DNA of 64,000 nt from Isoetes taiwanensis (lineage: Eukaryota; Streptophyta; Lycopodiopsida; Isoetales; Isoetaceae), in contig JAJEKV010000060.1 in the NCBI GenBank assembly GCA_021234155.1, forward strand, positions 1,826,988-1,890,987, in the 5' to 3' direction. The notes under the pieces are model-generated. The model ran no database searches, was not told the DNA's origin, and was given only the letters and a program-made list of their open reading frames with translations. The position numbers and the translations under genes were made by a program. Below are positions 10,466-23,145 of the stretch, in pieces (within the stretch, counting starts at the first letter, position 1; each line of letters begins with the position of its first letter).

Positions 10466-12800
10466 GGGTATATGACCTATGGTTTACGAAGATGTGGAAG
10501 TAAAATCAAGGCTTATATAGATCAGTATCTAATATTATAGTGGAAAACATTGTCATATAGGTTTTATTCTAACGTATAATAATTTTAGAGAAGATTTCAT
10601 GTAAATTTTGGCGTTCCTTCTATGTGCAGTCATAATGTACACAGAAATCCACTAATTTATTGTTGTCATGGGGTGAATTCATTACTGTTTTTAATCCACA
10701 TCCTATTTGAGATTTTGCTTTCTCAATTACCTCAATTATCTTATCTTACAAAAGGGAGTATGTTCAATCACCATCTTGGAGATTCCACTAAACACTAATT
10801 ATGTCATTTCTTAGCCAATTAGAAGATCCTCTTGAACTCTACATGGCCAAAAAACCTATAGTTTTGTCACAAAGAAAAATATGGCCACGTTGCAAATGAT
10901 TTTTAAGTAGCTCATTTCTGTATGGAAAATATTCTTGGTTTCTTCCTCCAAAAATAAAATAAAGTTTATTGTATATGACTAATAGCAAATGTTCTCAAAT
11001 GGGTATGTGGAAGGCCTAATAGTGAATATCTCTGAAGGAATACCTCTGAGCCTGGCAAAGAAATAAGTGATATATATCTTTGTGAGAGTATAGTCAGACA
11101 AAGTTTTGAAATTGCCATATATTAAGCCATTTCTTTTATTAGCAAGTTCCTCCACTTGTTGAGCATATAATGTTAAGACACTAGGAACAACATCTACACT
11201 AGAAAATAATATCGCTATTAGTTTTTAAACCATTTAATCATTACATTTTTTAAACCACTTATCTGGCACCAAATTCATTCAGTTGTTTGACAAATAATGC
11301 TTGATTTAGAAGGCTTAATTTATCCTTTTTTTCTTTGTTTTTTCCCATGAAGATGGATTGTGACGTTTTATGCTACGTCGAGTTGACAAATAAAAGAATA
11401 AGAACTGTGCTTGGTCATATTATGAGCTAAGAATCTAAACAAGCAGCAAAATTTTACTACAACCAAATAAATTATGAAAATGTGTTTATTTTGACACGCA
11501 ATAAAAAGTCACATTTTGTTGAAACCTTGAGCAAAATGATATAGGATCCAGAATCTCTTTCGACATCTTGTTGTCTTGCTAAATACAATTGCTTAGCACA
11601 AAGGACATCTCTTGCTAAATACAATTGCTTAGCACAAAGGACATCCAGGCGCATTCTGGTGGACTTGTTAAATACAATCGCTTGGAATAAAAGACATCTA
11701 GACACATTTTACTACATGTGGGAGAACGGAAGTATCAGGCAGTGGCAAGCCCTGAATACGCTACTTTAAGGTTTCTGAATTTATGCAGTAAAACGAATAC
11801 AGCAACGAATATATATAACAGTTAAAAGTCTATCATAGAAATGGTATTTTGATGCTTATTTCTAAGTGCAATCTCACGTATATTATCAACTTTCAGTTGC
11901 ATGTCAAAAAATGGAGTCTATCTGCACAAACAACCTACATGAATGATGTAGAGTACTTAAGCGCTCACTAGAACCTGTGGCAATAGCCATGCAACCAGAC
12001 GAAGCACATTTGTCCAACTTCAATAAATATTCAGACTTGTTTAAATTTACTACAAACATATGAGATCTACTAAAACTAGCAAGTGTCCAAGCAAAACTAG
12101 CATCCGGCAAGACTAATGAGGTGAATATACATGTCTGCCATTTGTTGTAGCGGCCAGCAAAATTTCCAAATAAACAAAATGCAAGTCGTTCTCCAAATTG
12201 CAATGCAACGAAACATTGTCTCTTGGACTACAAATGGTTGCGGCAAAATCACATGCAAGCCCAAATTGGATCTGTTGTATCAATTATATCAGGGCATCTA
12301 ACACTTTGAAAGTCCATTAAGTGTGCCTGGTAATGGAAAAATGGACTCTAAACTCGATAGTCAAGCCCAATCTGCCAGAGTGCTGACCTACATATTCACT
12401 AACTGCATCCACTAAATTAGGGCCCAGCAAGCAAATCTCACCTGCAAGCGAAAACAGAGTCTCGAGATATGTGCAAACCTAGCATGAGACAGCAACCTAA
12501 CAACATAATGCAAATTGCCAGCCAATTAATCTTCAAAATCCTACCTAGCTGCCATAAGATACATTAAAGCCTGCTTTTGCACCAAGGCGGAAGACACTTT
12601 GCATTTGTGCAAGGCAAAGCCTAAACCAGTCAAAAATCATTTTGAAAGCTTACCAAGTATAACCTGCTAGCATCTGCTCATCGAAAGAGATAATCAAAGA
12701 TGGGTGTAGCAGAGTTTCGCCATCACCGCCAATGCAAAGACACAAAGACATGCAAAAACTTGAAAATTGAAGGCTTCACATCTCAACTTTAAAAGGCGGG
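10466..12800. other. No recognisable gene; one short tandem repeat
   Basis: A 36-bp unit (CTTGCTAAATACAATTGC...) is repeated at 11575 and 11611, with a diverged third copy near 11664. The rest is AT-rich with chance ORFs only. Confidence 0.6.
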
Positions 12801-12810
12801 CCACAAATAC

Positions 12811-13091
12811 CTGCACAGACATTATCTGCCCGATTTTCCAGTGTGGCCTTTCTTCAAGAACTGCTATTACAGTAAAGGGTTTGATATTCATGGCATCCGC
12901 AACTTGCATATCACTCTTTACCATTCTGCAATAAAGAGGCACAGAGTTAAGTAATGCCACTAATTATAAGTAAATAAAAGTGTCTTTTGCTGCGTTCGAA
13001 ATGCAAACTTTGCATCAAAAAAAATGTTACCAGCTTCAAAATGATCGGTGAGGTCCTTATCTGCGATTCCTGACACGATTTAAACTCGAAG
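12811..13091 (-). pseudogene. Two adjacent exon-like pieces of an unrecognised gene
   Basis: Exon-like piece 1 (13091-13031) lies between TTTGCAG and GTAACA. It reads LRV, a TAA stop, then IVSGIADKDLTDHFEAG. Piece 2 (12925-12811) lies between TATTGCAG and GTATTTG and reads MVKSDMQVADAMNIKPFTVI then AVLEERPHWKIGQIMSVQ. Edges and amino-acid use look genuine; the stop in piece 1 suggests decay. I do not recognise the family. Both pieces are on the same strand as the Ca2+-ATPase fragment 2 kb away but need not belong to the same gene. Confidence 0.45.
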
Positions 13092-14535
13092 CTGCAAACA
13101 GTGGTTCACACACAAGTCAAGACAAAAGGTGAAACCCTAATCTTAAGGGGAAAAAGAGAGGATGGAATTTAAAGACTAGCAAGATTATCTTGAAGATGAT
13201 TGTGAAATGAGGAGATCAAATCAATACAAAGAATCTGTCAAATGTGCAACTTGGGGATCAGAAGAAAACTTTAGCTTCATGTGTCCAGCACAACATAAAA
13301 TAAGAGGAAGGTACCACTGTCTTTTCAGGGGCCCAACTACCTTAAGGCAGCTTATGAACTTTCCAGCCCAGAAATACCTTGCATGTGGATATAGGAGCTC
13401 ATTAAACTCAGAAGAAATGTGCTCAAACAAAAAGAAGCTGATTCAGAATTAAGGCAAACAGTGCTGACTTTTTTTTTGTTCCGGCACCACTAAATAGTAA
13501 TAGGAAAAGGGAGACAGAATGGTCCGCTTTCACTGGGGGCAATCAGAAAATGGCCAAAAAGGTTAGAGGAAAACAGAGATAGAAATGGAAATTCGGAATG
13601 GCGCCAAGAGAACTCACAACAACATGAGATGGATATAATTCCAGCAGCCCAAGTATCTGAAACATAGCATAAAGATCTTAAATAGAACAATATTAAATTT
13701 TTATCTCCTACTAGAACATTACAATCTTATCTCCTACCACACAATCAAAGTACTTCAAAGGATTTGCTACATTCCCAACTTCATCACTTCTTTCTTTTTT
13801 AAAATTGCTGAATCGTAAAGCAGAATCTATTTAGAGGCAGAAATGAGACAACTATAAAGTTATAATAACTTTATATTGCATTTAAATGTCGCTTAAAGGA
13901 ATGAAGAAATCCATGGTAGAATTAGAAACGAGGTAGTACAACAACGTCCCCTACATTGTCTGCATCTTAACAATTCCAAATTAGTGTTCGGGTTTGAACG
14001 GACTAATTAATCAGGATAGCTATCCTTGTATTATCATCTTTTACTTTTCACATCTGCTCAATTGCTTTGATCAAGAATCATACCGTTCGTAAAGCTGTTA
14101 CCACTATTAAGACCCAGTCTCCATCAAAGTTGGCCTTAAAATATAGCCCATGATTTACCATAGCTGAACAGAACAGATGTTAAAAAACTCTGAAGTAAGG
14201 TTCTAACAACAATTAAGACAGATGCATGTAAAGCCATGTAATGTCGAACCTGTAAGTTTGTAATATGCCCTTTGAACCACGGCATTACCATCAACTAGTA
14301 TCATTCTATCTTTTGCTGGGACTAAGTTGTTGCTTTTCATCCTTAGCTCGGAATCAATTTCATCATATGGGAGGCTATGTGATTGCGGAGCACTTGAAAC
14401 CTAAAACAGATCAAGCATATTCATGTCCTTTAGAATTTACAAATCAGAAACTGTTTTATATATTGCTCACACAGCTCAGAACCTCTGGGTCGGCTCTAGA
14501 TACGTAGGGTTGCTCTATTCCTGAATCATTATGCT

Positions 14536-15118
14536 TTGCCTCAGCCAGCCTTACAACATCAGAGATGTCTAGACTTGCAAAATGCAAAACCAAATAGCTC
14601 TGCCTAATGAAATTAAAGCTATCCCAATAGGGAAAGGCTGGAACAATCCACAAATAGACGGCCACAAACCCTGCAGAATAAGACATTCAATGCATAAAAC
14701 CTGATAGAATTTAACATGACCATCAAAACCTAGACAATCAATGATTGGAATCATAAGGGCATTTGTAATAGCTGCTACCACAGGCAAGGGGACACATTCC
14801 AGGAATATGGAAAAATAGCCAGCCTTACAACATCAGAGATGTCTAGACTTGCAAAATGCAAACCTGCTGGTGCCGTTCTGCACAGTGCAAAACCAAATAG
14901 CTCTGCCTAATGAAATTAAAGCTATGCCAATAGGGAAAGGATGGAACAATCCACAAATAAGCAAAGATGGCCACGAACCCTGCAGAATAAGACATTCAAT
15001 GCACAAAACCTAATAGAATTTAACATGACTATCAAAACCTAGACAATCAATGATTGTAATCATAAGGACATTCGTAACAGCTGCTGCCACAGGCAAGGGG
15101 ACACATTCCAGGAATATG
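14536..15118. repeat. ~290-bp tandem duplication
   Basis: 14536-14815 is repeated at 14817-15118 with about 90 percent identity by eye. Both copies share GCCTTACAACATCAGAGATG, TAGGGAAAGG, CAGAATAAGACATTCAATGC, CAATGATTG and GGCAAGGGGACACATTCC. The second copy has a roughly 25-bp insertion near 14862. The minus strand of each copy contains a hydrophobic reading frame (PVVAAITNALMIPIIDCLGF) that looks exon-like but is not recognised. Confidence 0.9.
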
Positions 15119-15253
15119 CAAAAATAGACAGCTTCCTGCAGTGCTAAAGCATGCTCCAGCACCTTTAATCATTACATCAAAATTAAAATGCACGACTTGC
15201 TCCTAAGAGATTATTATGCAGATCAGGCAAATGTCATGTGATTTGATATTTAC

Positions 15254-15530
15254 CAAATAGAATATAATGTTACATCATCTATCAGCAGAGCTTTCAATGG
15301 AACATCAACAGACCTTGCAGCAGCAATGAAGTTAATTACCAGTGCTACAGCATTCACTGTGAACTAAAATTGTAGAAACTTTTGAATGTTTGCATATGCA
15401 AAATGGCCCCATCCTACAACCTGTTAAAAAGCCCATTAGTTCCTTCTCCAGGAGTTAAATGAAACTGAATGGATATGGAAACGGGAATGGACCTTGACAA
15501 CGGATGCAGAATTATCATCCAAAATAATCA
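15254..15530 (-). pseudogene. ACA-type Ca2+-ATPase gene fragment
   Basis: Two minus-strand pieces match the M4-M6 side of plant autoinhibited Ca2+-pumping P-type ATPases. Piece 1 (about 15528-15493) reads IILDDNSASVVK and stops at a GT. Piece 2 begins after TTTTTAACAG at 15420 with VVGWGHFAYANIQKFLQF and continues after a TAG with FTVNAVALVINFIAA and DVPL. In the family the position of the TAG (15364-15366) is a conserved Gln (CAG), so this is a nonsense change. Sequence after DVPL no longer follows the family. The intron position is kept, so the copy came from genomic DNA rather than mRNA. The remaining transporter domains are not found. Confidence 0.82.
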
Positions 15531-16379
15531 TGCAAAACTGAACCGACCAACATCTGCCTGCAAGACTAGAACTGAAAATGAATTTTCATAAAAGAAATTC
15601 GTGAATACAGATAAATAAGAAGAAAGATAAGGAAATCGTACATCAATTTTTAGTAGCTGTTGTTGCCTTCAAGCTTTCTCTAAACGAAATGAGGGGCGGC
15701 GGCTTGATCGGCTTCTGCATACAGTGACCATTTAAAGGCATAGAAGCGCTGGCTCCATATCTGAAACCCTGGAGTGATTGAAGACCTACACTAACATATT
15801 CTGGAGATGCAACAGGCCTTCACATTTCTAACACAATGAAGAACCCTCCTGAATGAAGAGCTCAAAAATCCGCTTCTTTTTTTTCTTCCTTACTCTTCTG
15901 AGAGGACCCGGCTATGGCGGACCTCCGAATTGTGGCTCGAAATAACACTCTAGCAAATAATCGCACAAGGAAAGAGAGGCAAGCCAAGTGTTCCGCGTTC
16001 TATTTTTCTCCTCACGCCAATTCACAATAATTAGCAATTAAATGCCTTGCCACACTGCCATCACCGCACCTCATAAAAAATTGCCATCTTCGATCCCCCT
16101 TCCATTGCTGTAGCCCTTTTCAGACTTTCTAGCCCCGAACCTATTCCATAGGCAGACGTGGGCAACAACCTTGTCGACACTTAGACCACTGGAACCTCCT
16201 CCTATTTAATTCCCTTATCAAGGTATACAAACCTATATCAAGTGGCTATGTCTCACCATTTATGGACCTAAAATAGACCTTTAGATATGATAAATGCCCC
16301 TAACCTAAATTCACAAGGCTTTATCTCAGCCATCGATCTCACACACCTGCCAACCCAAGCAATGACACCTCAAGCTCCA

Positions 16380-16885
16380 CCCACAATTGAATGATCTTTT
16401 CATTAACGGCCAAGATCAAATCCCTAAATTCGACGGCCGAGATCAAAAGCCCTAAATAAGGGGCCTTTGTATGAACGGCCAAGATCAAACCCCTAAATCC
16501 AAGGGCTTAGATCAAAAGCCCCAAATAAGGGGCCATTTATGATGGCATTTAATATCATTGACTTTTTTACGGACGGCCTAGATCAAATCCCTAAATCCAA
16601 CGGCCCACGTCAAAAGCCCCAAATAAGGCAAGGCACCTTCCTTGCACCTTCCCTAAAAGAAATCAAGGGCCACGATTTCTCACATGCCCGATCGACGGCC
16701 CAGGGATGGGGTGCATGCCCCATGCATGCCCCATGCATGCCCCCCCATCAAATCCAAGGGCTATTGTCGCGACACCTCAGAAAATCGACGGCCGAGATGA
16801 ATCTCTACCCACACTCAACCCCCCATAGGACCCATAAAATAATTGTATATATATAAGAGATATATACAAGTATTTGTACTATGAG
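16380..16885. mobile_element. Terminal module B (shared intergenic repeat)
   Basis: Same order of landmarks as module A: several copies of GACGGCCnAGATCAAA / AAAAGCCCCAAATAAGG, CACCTTCCTTGCACCTTCC, GGGGTGCATGCCCC with CATGCATG at 16721 and 16732, TTGTCGCGACACCTCA, ATAGGACCCATAAAATAA, a (TA)n tract and TTGTACTATGAGGG. It is longer than A at the left because of extra copies of the GACGGCC unit. The ORF starting at 16539 is only the plus-strand reading of the repeat. Confidence 0.75.
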
Positions 16886-19700
16886 GGAGTGTATAAAGTC
16901 GGATGTATGTACATAGGTTTTCCCGAAATCTATTAAGATTCGTCAGGATAATGCGAATATTCTTTAAGATTACACAAAGATTCACTTGAAAGCACACCTA
17001 GTTTGAAGGATATATTTTGATACCTTTAAGATCCCTCTAGAAATAATGATAAAATTTATCCTCCACATGCGAAGTTGAACATATGTACGTGGCGAAGTAT
17101 AGACTTCCCAAGTTTCTATAAGGTTTTTAAGTTTACCAACATTCCCTTTGAAGAATCTTTGAAGCAATCTATTAAAATTCCCCAAAATACCGTGAGTATT
17201 CCTTAAGTTTGTACAAAGATTCCCCGAAGAAACCCCTAGACTCACTACAAAGTACACCCGGTGTGTAAGATTCTCATATGTTTTGCGTTACAAAATCATT
17301 TGCTAGTTTGTCTTGAAAATGTGTATGAAGTTTTTTATCACCATCGACTTACGTTTTGGACATAAGTTAATGCATGTGAAAGCAAGGGTCATGCTTATGC
17401 TAATCTGAAAACTTCACATGCATTGGAAGCTTCTGCTTGCAAAAGAACCACTAAAAACTGCATTCTAACGCCAAGTTTTCATCATGCATGCTTACGCTAA
17501 TGTCATATTTCACATGCATTGCCTTGTGCTTATAAACAACACCCAAAAGCGCATTATGATGCCAAGTTTTCAAACATGCTTGGTTTGGTTGATAATTGAA
17601 CTATGACCGGTTGTGCAATTGACTAGTAATTTGTAGTCGAATTTTTTGTATGGAGATTTTATTGTGAATATTTTGGCAAGAAAGTTGCAACCTAAAGTCA
17701 CTCTATTCAAAGACAAATCAAATAAAACGTCAAGCTAAATTTGAATCAAAGTCAAACTATAGCCAAAGAACTCAAAGACAAAAGTATTAATCAATCACGT
17801 GTATGTCAATATGGGAAGCAAATATTATATCTTTAGGTTAACTCATATGGATCAACCCAGCAAAATTGACAGTCATGTATTTTTTTTTTGCATTAAATTT
17901 CTAGCATTTCATGCACATAGAGCCTTTTGGGCGACATGGACCTTTTAAACTTAAGCTCTTGAGCCAATAATAATAGTACATGGCTTCAAAAATTATCAGC
18001 ATGTAAGTGTAAGACATAAAAATACCATAGTAAGATATGTAAGACATAAAAATACCATAGCACTCTATCTAAAATCTTAGGGTGGTAGCTTGCGATCGAA
18101 ATATTTGTACGAAGACTTTACCATAAAGATTTTAAAGTTAAAGTCGGCATATTGAGCAAGGTCAAATTGAAAAGTCAAGCTAAATTTGAATCAAACTAAA
18201 GAAGTCAACCTATGAAAATCAAAGTCAAAGTAGGTTCTATCAAGTATTTCTTGGGACAATGCTTAGAGGCAATAAGGTTGGGACAATGCTTAGAGGCAAA
18301 GAGGTTGGCACACAGGCAAGCAGACTCATTGGGAACTTCTAACAAAAATCGTTTCTCTTTTTCTTAACATGGTTTTTTTATAGAACCATGGGTATATGTG
18401 GTATATTCTAATATGCTCGTAATATATTTTGGCACCATGGTTTCATGTAAAAACACGGCGTTTTGAGGATAGACTTTCATGTTTCGACAAAATTCTACCA
18501 TGTCATTGCCCGTATGTACTATGTTCAAACTTTACCAACCTATAACACCCTTTTAGACTTTTAGATCATATGTTATCATGATTCCACCATTTAGAATAAA
18601 GGTTGCAAATTGCATGCCCCACATAACGATTAGGAGATTTTGCTTTGTTATCCACGCAAATATAAGGAGATTCTATGATGCTCTATGGACTAAAGCATAG
18701 ATAAAATATTCCATTTCTGTTTTCCTTCTGCTCACAAGTACGACCATGAGTGGCTGACTTTTACAATGAATTGCCCGATGTTCACAAATCTCGAAAATGC
18801 TTCATCAACATCAAAAGCAGGCTGTTGCAGCTCAATATGACTTAATATTTGGATGTCACATCAGGAAGGACCAGAAATGCTAACCTTAAATAACTTACGC
18901 TTGGGGGTGCGCCTTCGAGGATTCAATCAAATATCACACTTTTGTCTTTTCACATCCTTTATTCTTCATGGACTCTCCATGCCATAGCACCCCAATCTAC
19001 AACCATATCCTACACATTTGAAAACTGAATGACAAAACCATAAATGTCTAGAAACGGTCAACCAAAGAGTCGCATTAGGCAAATAAACCGGCCGGTATAT
19101 TCATCGAGAGAGGCATGGGGCCTAATAGCCTTCAATATCTACCATTGCGGTAGACGTCTTGAAATTTTACAGCCTCAGATCCAACAATATCTAGAAAATA
19201 TTAACAATTGATAAAAGCATAAGAAACCTACACACTTATACATATGGAACTTGAATCCACCTCTGGCAAATGATGGCAAATGTATAGTCTGGCTGCAAGC
19301 CCTCTATGGTGAAAGAGTAAACAAAGCAGAAAATAGAACAATGGGGAAAGGCCGACCAACATACTGTTCTTGCCATCCATTTTTTTACTCCGAGCATATA
19401 GAATGGACCTCAGGTAAAACGTTAGAATACATCCCAGACTTGATTGATCTGCCTTAATGCCATTTAAGAGCATGGGAAGTAAATCCGCTTACCCATTAAT
19501 GGTGCAAGACAGTTACCAACAGCTAATTGTCCATAATATATCATATGTGTGTCATCTTGCAGATGTAGAGACACTTGAATGAGAATACATTCTACTAAGT
19601 TGAACTCGCTGATTCAATAGCAAAAAATTACCTGATTAAGTGGCTAATGCAAGAAGATATTCTTGAAATTACTGATTGTTGTCTATAATACAGATATTTT
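16886..19700. other. No recognisable gene; small repeats
   Basis: A degenerate ~97-bp pair lies around 17390-17590 (CTTACGCTAATG, TTCACATGCATTG). A direct repeat TAAGACATAAAAATACCATAG lies at about 18009 and 18040, and GGGACAATGCTTAGAGGCAA at about 18255 and 18280. Otherwise AT-rich sequence without coding character. Confidence 0.6.
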
Positions 19701-19739
19701 CTATCTGCGGGAGTTGCATCTGCATCTTGACATGACATA

Positions 19740-20740
19740 CTCAAAGGATAGACTGCAAGCTGAAACATATAATCCTGAAAGGTGCAGCACCATATACAGC
19801 ACCTGGGGATGTGGATTCATATCTATTGTCATACTCCGATGCAGGTGCTGTTGTTCCTTGAGAGAAGCCACTTAAAGGGACAGAATTGCTATTTTTGCCG
19901 CCATTTTTGAGGTGCTCTTTGAAGAGATTTGCCCGAAGCCTTGCGAGAACCTGAAGGGTAGCTTCCTGACTAACCATAAGATCACCACCAATCTAATGCG
20001 AAAAACCCGTCAGACCCTATGCACATCAATTTTAAAGAAAACAGTTTGATCTTTTACCTGCACTAATTCATCGCATTCAAGTGCACATGAAGGCAAAGCA
20101 TCCTAAGAGCCTAGTGCTAACACCACCATCTTTTTCTGGACTAAGTTATGAAATCTTTTCTTGGAGCTTTAGAGCTGCATCAAATGTTGGGGACGTAGTA
20201 TAACCGAGAACCTATTACACACAAAATTACAATGTTCAATGGAAACCTACCACATATGTTATAGGCATAAATTCAGGTTAAACAACTCTAGAAACAAATG
20301 GGTCTGTCTTACCTCCCTAGACGATATTATTATAATGCATTCATCTGCACCAGGAACAGGATCTGAAATTTTTATGAGCTATGGTCTCATCATGTAGCTG
20401 ACGTATAATATTGCCCTTTTTCCCAATAATATTTCCAATTATTTCATTGGGACACAACATGCGAACAACAAAATCCTCTTCAGGTCCATTTTTCTGTCCA
20501 CGCCCATCCATAGGCAGAACAGATACCCTGAACCAAAAGGCCATGCATCCCCAGCAACCCCACCGCCAAGTCCTCCCATTTGGGGCAAGAGGCCTATCAT
20601 TGGACCTCCAACACCACTTGGAGCAAAGTACGAGCTGCCATGATGTAAAAAATGGATCATCCTCTCCCTGCTGCTGGTAGCTAAAAAAATTAGACGTAGA
20701 ACAACCATCTAACAAATTATTTTCCTGCTGATTCAAAGTG
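19740..20740 (-). pseudogene. Plant KH-domain RNA-binding protein pseudogene
   Basis: Minus-strand exons resemble HEN4/RCF3-like KH proteins (PCBP-type nuclear RNA binding). The first exon has a Gly-rich linker (GVGGPMIGLLPQMGGLGGG), then EEDFVVRMLCPNEIIGNIIG with the GxxG loop as GKKG and NIIRQLHDET. A one-base frameshift follows, then ISDPVPGADECIIIISSRE and a GTAAGA donor at 20312. Exon 2 (20216-20059) has PTFDAALKLQEKIS, a TAA, EKDGGVSTRLL, a deletion, then ALPSCALECDELVQ and GTAAAA. Exon 3 (from about 19993) reads IGGDLMVSQEATLQVLARLR. The deletion removes the core of the second KH domain. Introns are retained, so this is a decayed genomic copy. Confidence 0.88.
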
Positions 20741-21612
20741 CCCACCAGGCTATCCGAGCTGAACGATCCGGTTACACCGACGAAATGTTTACAAAGTGGC
20801 CACAAAAAGTACCTTCGATTATTTTAAGTTTAGGGCATGTCAATGATTCTCGTTGAAATTCATATATCTAGACATGTATAGGCGCTGTATGGACAGATGT
20901 TGGACAGATGTTGGAGAGGGTACGCTTGCTGCTTTTGCTGTTCAGATATTAGTGGCAAAAGAATTTAATACTTCCTCATTCTGGGTTTCAAATGAATGGA
21001 TGCATTACCTCCACGAAGCTTGGCAGCTGCTGCAGGTGGCTCACCTTCGCTCTGAATGCTCTCAAAAGATATCATTCCATCCTTGATTTCAAAAAGAACC
21101 CCGTTTTCTCTTTCATTTTGACCCTTTGCCTACATTCGCCTAGAAAAGACCCATCTTTGGGGTCTGCAGCTGCATCAAAACTGCAGGATATAGTTGAAAT
21201 GGATGCCACTCTGTATCCAAAGGCAAAATGATCAATCAATAGCTAGGCTGCCGCATCAAGAATAAACGGGCTGAATCTTTAACCAAGATTTAAAAAAACG
21301 CAGGGATGTAAGATGCTCCGCCAAAAGAATGCATTGATGGAAAAGCATTATCGAAATGTCCCCTTCCTTGGCAATTGTATCTGTTTAAAATTACGCTTCT
21401 TTCACTCATCACTCAAATGCTGTTCAGCCTAGGAGCAGCAAAATAATCAAATACTCAAAAATATGATACACAGAAAACAAATCCAGTTGAACAAAACAAA
21501 TTCCAAAATTGAATTTACTTTCAAGAGAATTATACTTACAATGTCATGGTTCAGGTAATCTCATTAAAAAAGGGCTCAACTCAAAACACCTAACCTATTT
21601 CATATTCAATGA

Positions 21613-22019
<407 letters not shown>

Positions 22020-22699
22020 TTAGGAAATAAAAAGGACTCACATATAAAAAGGTTGCGGCTTACGTAAGTTTTACTCGCTTCTATTGACAGCTCCAACATC
22101 ATTAGGCAAAAAGCCTTTCCAAATAAGGTTGTGGTATATGATTTTTCAATGCGGAGCTACATTGACATGATTTAACAGCATGATGAAAGAGTCTTGTGAT
22201 AAAGAAGCGAAGAAACAAAGAGACTACAGGGACAGGAAAGAGAAATAACTTGGCTAGGGAGATTGAAAACTGAAATGCAAACAAACAGAATAGATTAGAA
22301 TAGACAAAATGTTTCCAGACCATGGCATAGCGCCGGTTTAACAGCTCCGCCATCACCCGAATCTGCCATAGCCGCGAACCAAGAATCGCGCAATAATATA
22401 AAATGCTACGGGGTTTCTCCAAATCGGCTCCAAAGCACCCTTTTAGATTCAAAATTGGTGTTGTGAATCCAATCCTCGGTGTGGAAGATCGATAACATGC
22501 AGGCATGGCCAGCAGATCATACATGCGGCTATACTAGCGCCAGAAAGAACTCGTGAACAGAACCCTGAAATACAGAGAGTCTAAAAAAAATGCAGAAGGC
22601 AAAATCTTTATGCCACGCCATTAGGAATCGTCATCATTAAAAGCTTTTAAAAAATGAAAAAAAAAAAGACCATATGGCATGGCGCCACCTCACAATGGC

Positions 22700-23000
22700 A
22701 TTTAATTTCATTGACTCTTTATCAATGGTCTAGATTAATTCCTCTAAATCTGACGGCCTAAATCAAAAGCCCCAACTCAAGCTCATAATGTGGCATTACA
22801 ATTCTATACACCGACGGCTCAGATTACATCCCCAAATCTAACGGTCGAAAACAAAAGCCCCAAATAAAGGGGCTTTCTGGGTGGCGCAACGTGGGCCGTC
22901 CAGATCTGAGATGGACGGCCGAGATCAAAATGTCTACACACATCTACACACAAATATAATTGTATATATATAAGAGATATATATATATATATACAAGAAA
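22700..23000. mobile_element. Terminal module C (diverged)
   Basis: Carries GACGGCC and AAAAGCCCCAAATAAAGGGG units, GGGCCGTCCAGATCTGAG and GATGGACGGCCGAGATCAAA as in module A, then AATATAATTGTATATATATAA and a (TA)n tract ending TACAAG. The central GGGGTGCATGCCCC/CATGCATG block of A and B is missing. Outside TACAAG the sequence is not TTGTACTATGA but GAAAATTAGCACGTCCTACGG, a word shared with the centre of the palindrome at 61.7 kb. Confidence 0.7.
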
Positions 23001-23145
23001 ATTAGCACGTCCTACGGTGCATGTTCCTACAGAGCAAGTTCCAATTTTAGCATGTTTCCATGGTGCAAGTTCGAATTTTAGTTGGGGTTCCCCTGCAAAT
23101 CCTCCTTGTGGAGGTGAGGGGGTCAGGGGTTCAATTCCGCTCTAA
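23001..23145 (+). repeat. CGTCCTACGGTGCATG repeat with a B-box-like motif
   Basis: CGTCCTACGGTGCATG followed by TTTTAGCATGTTTCC is shared with the central hairpin of the 60-63 kb palindrome. GGTTCAATTCC near 23130 matches 10 of 11 positions of the pol III B box. No convincing A box is present, so this is noted as tRNA-related repeat sequence only. Confidence 0.45.
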
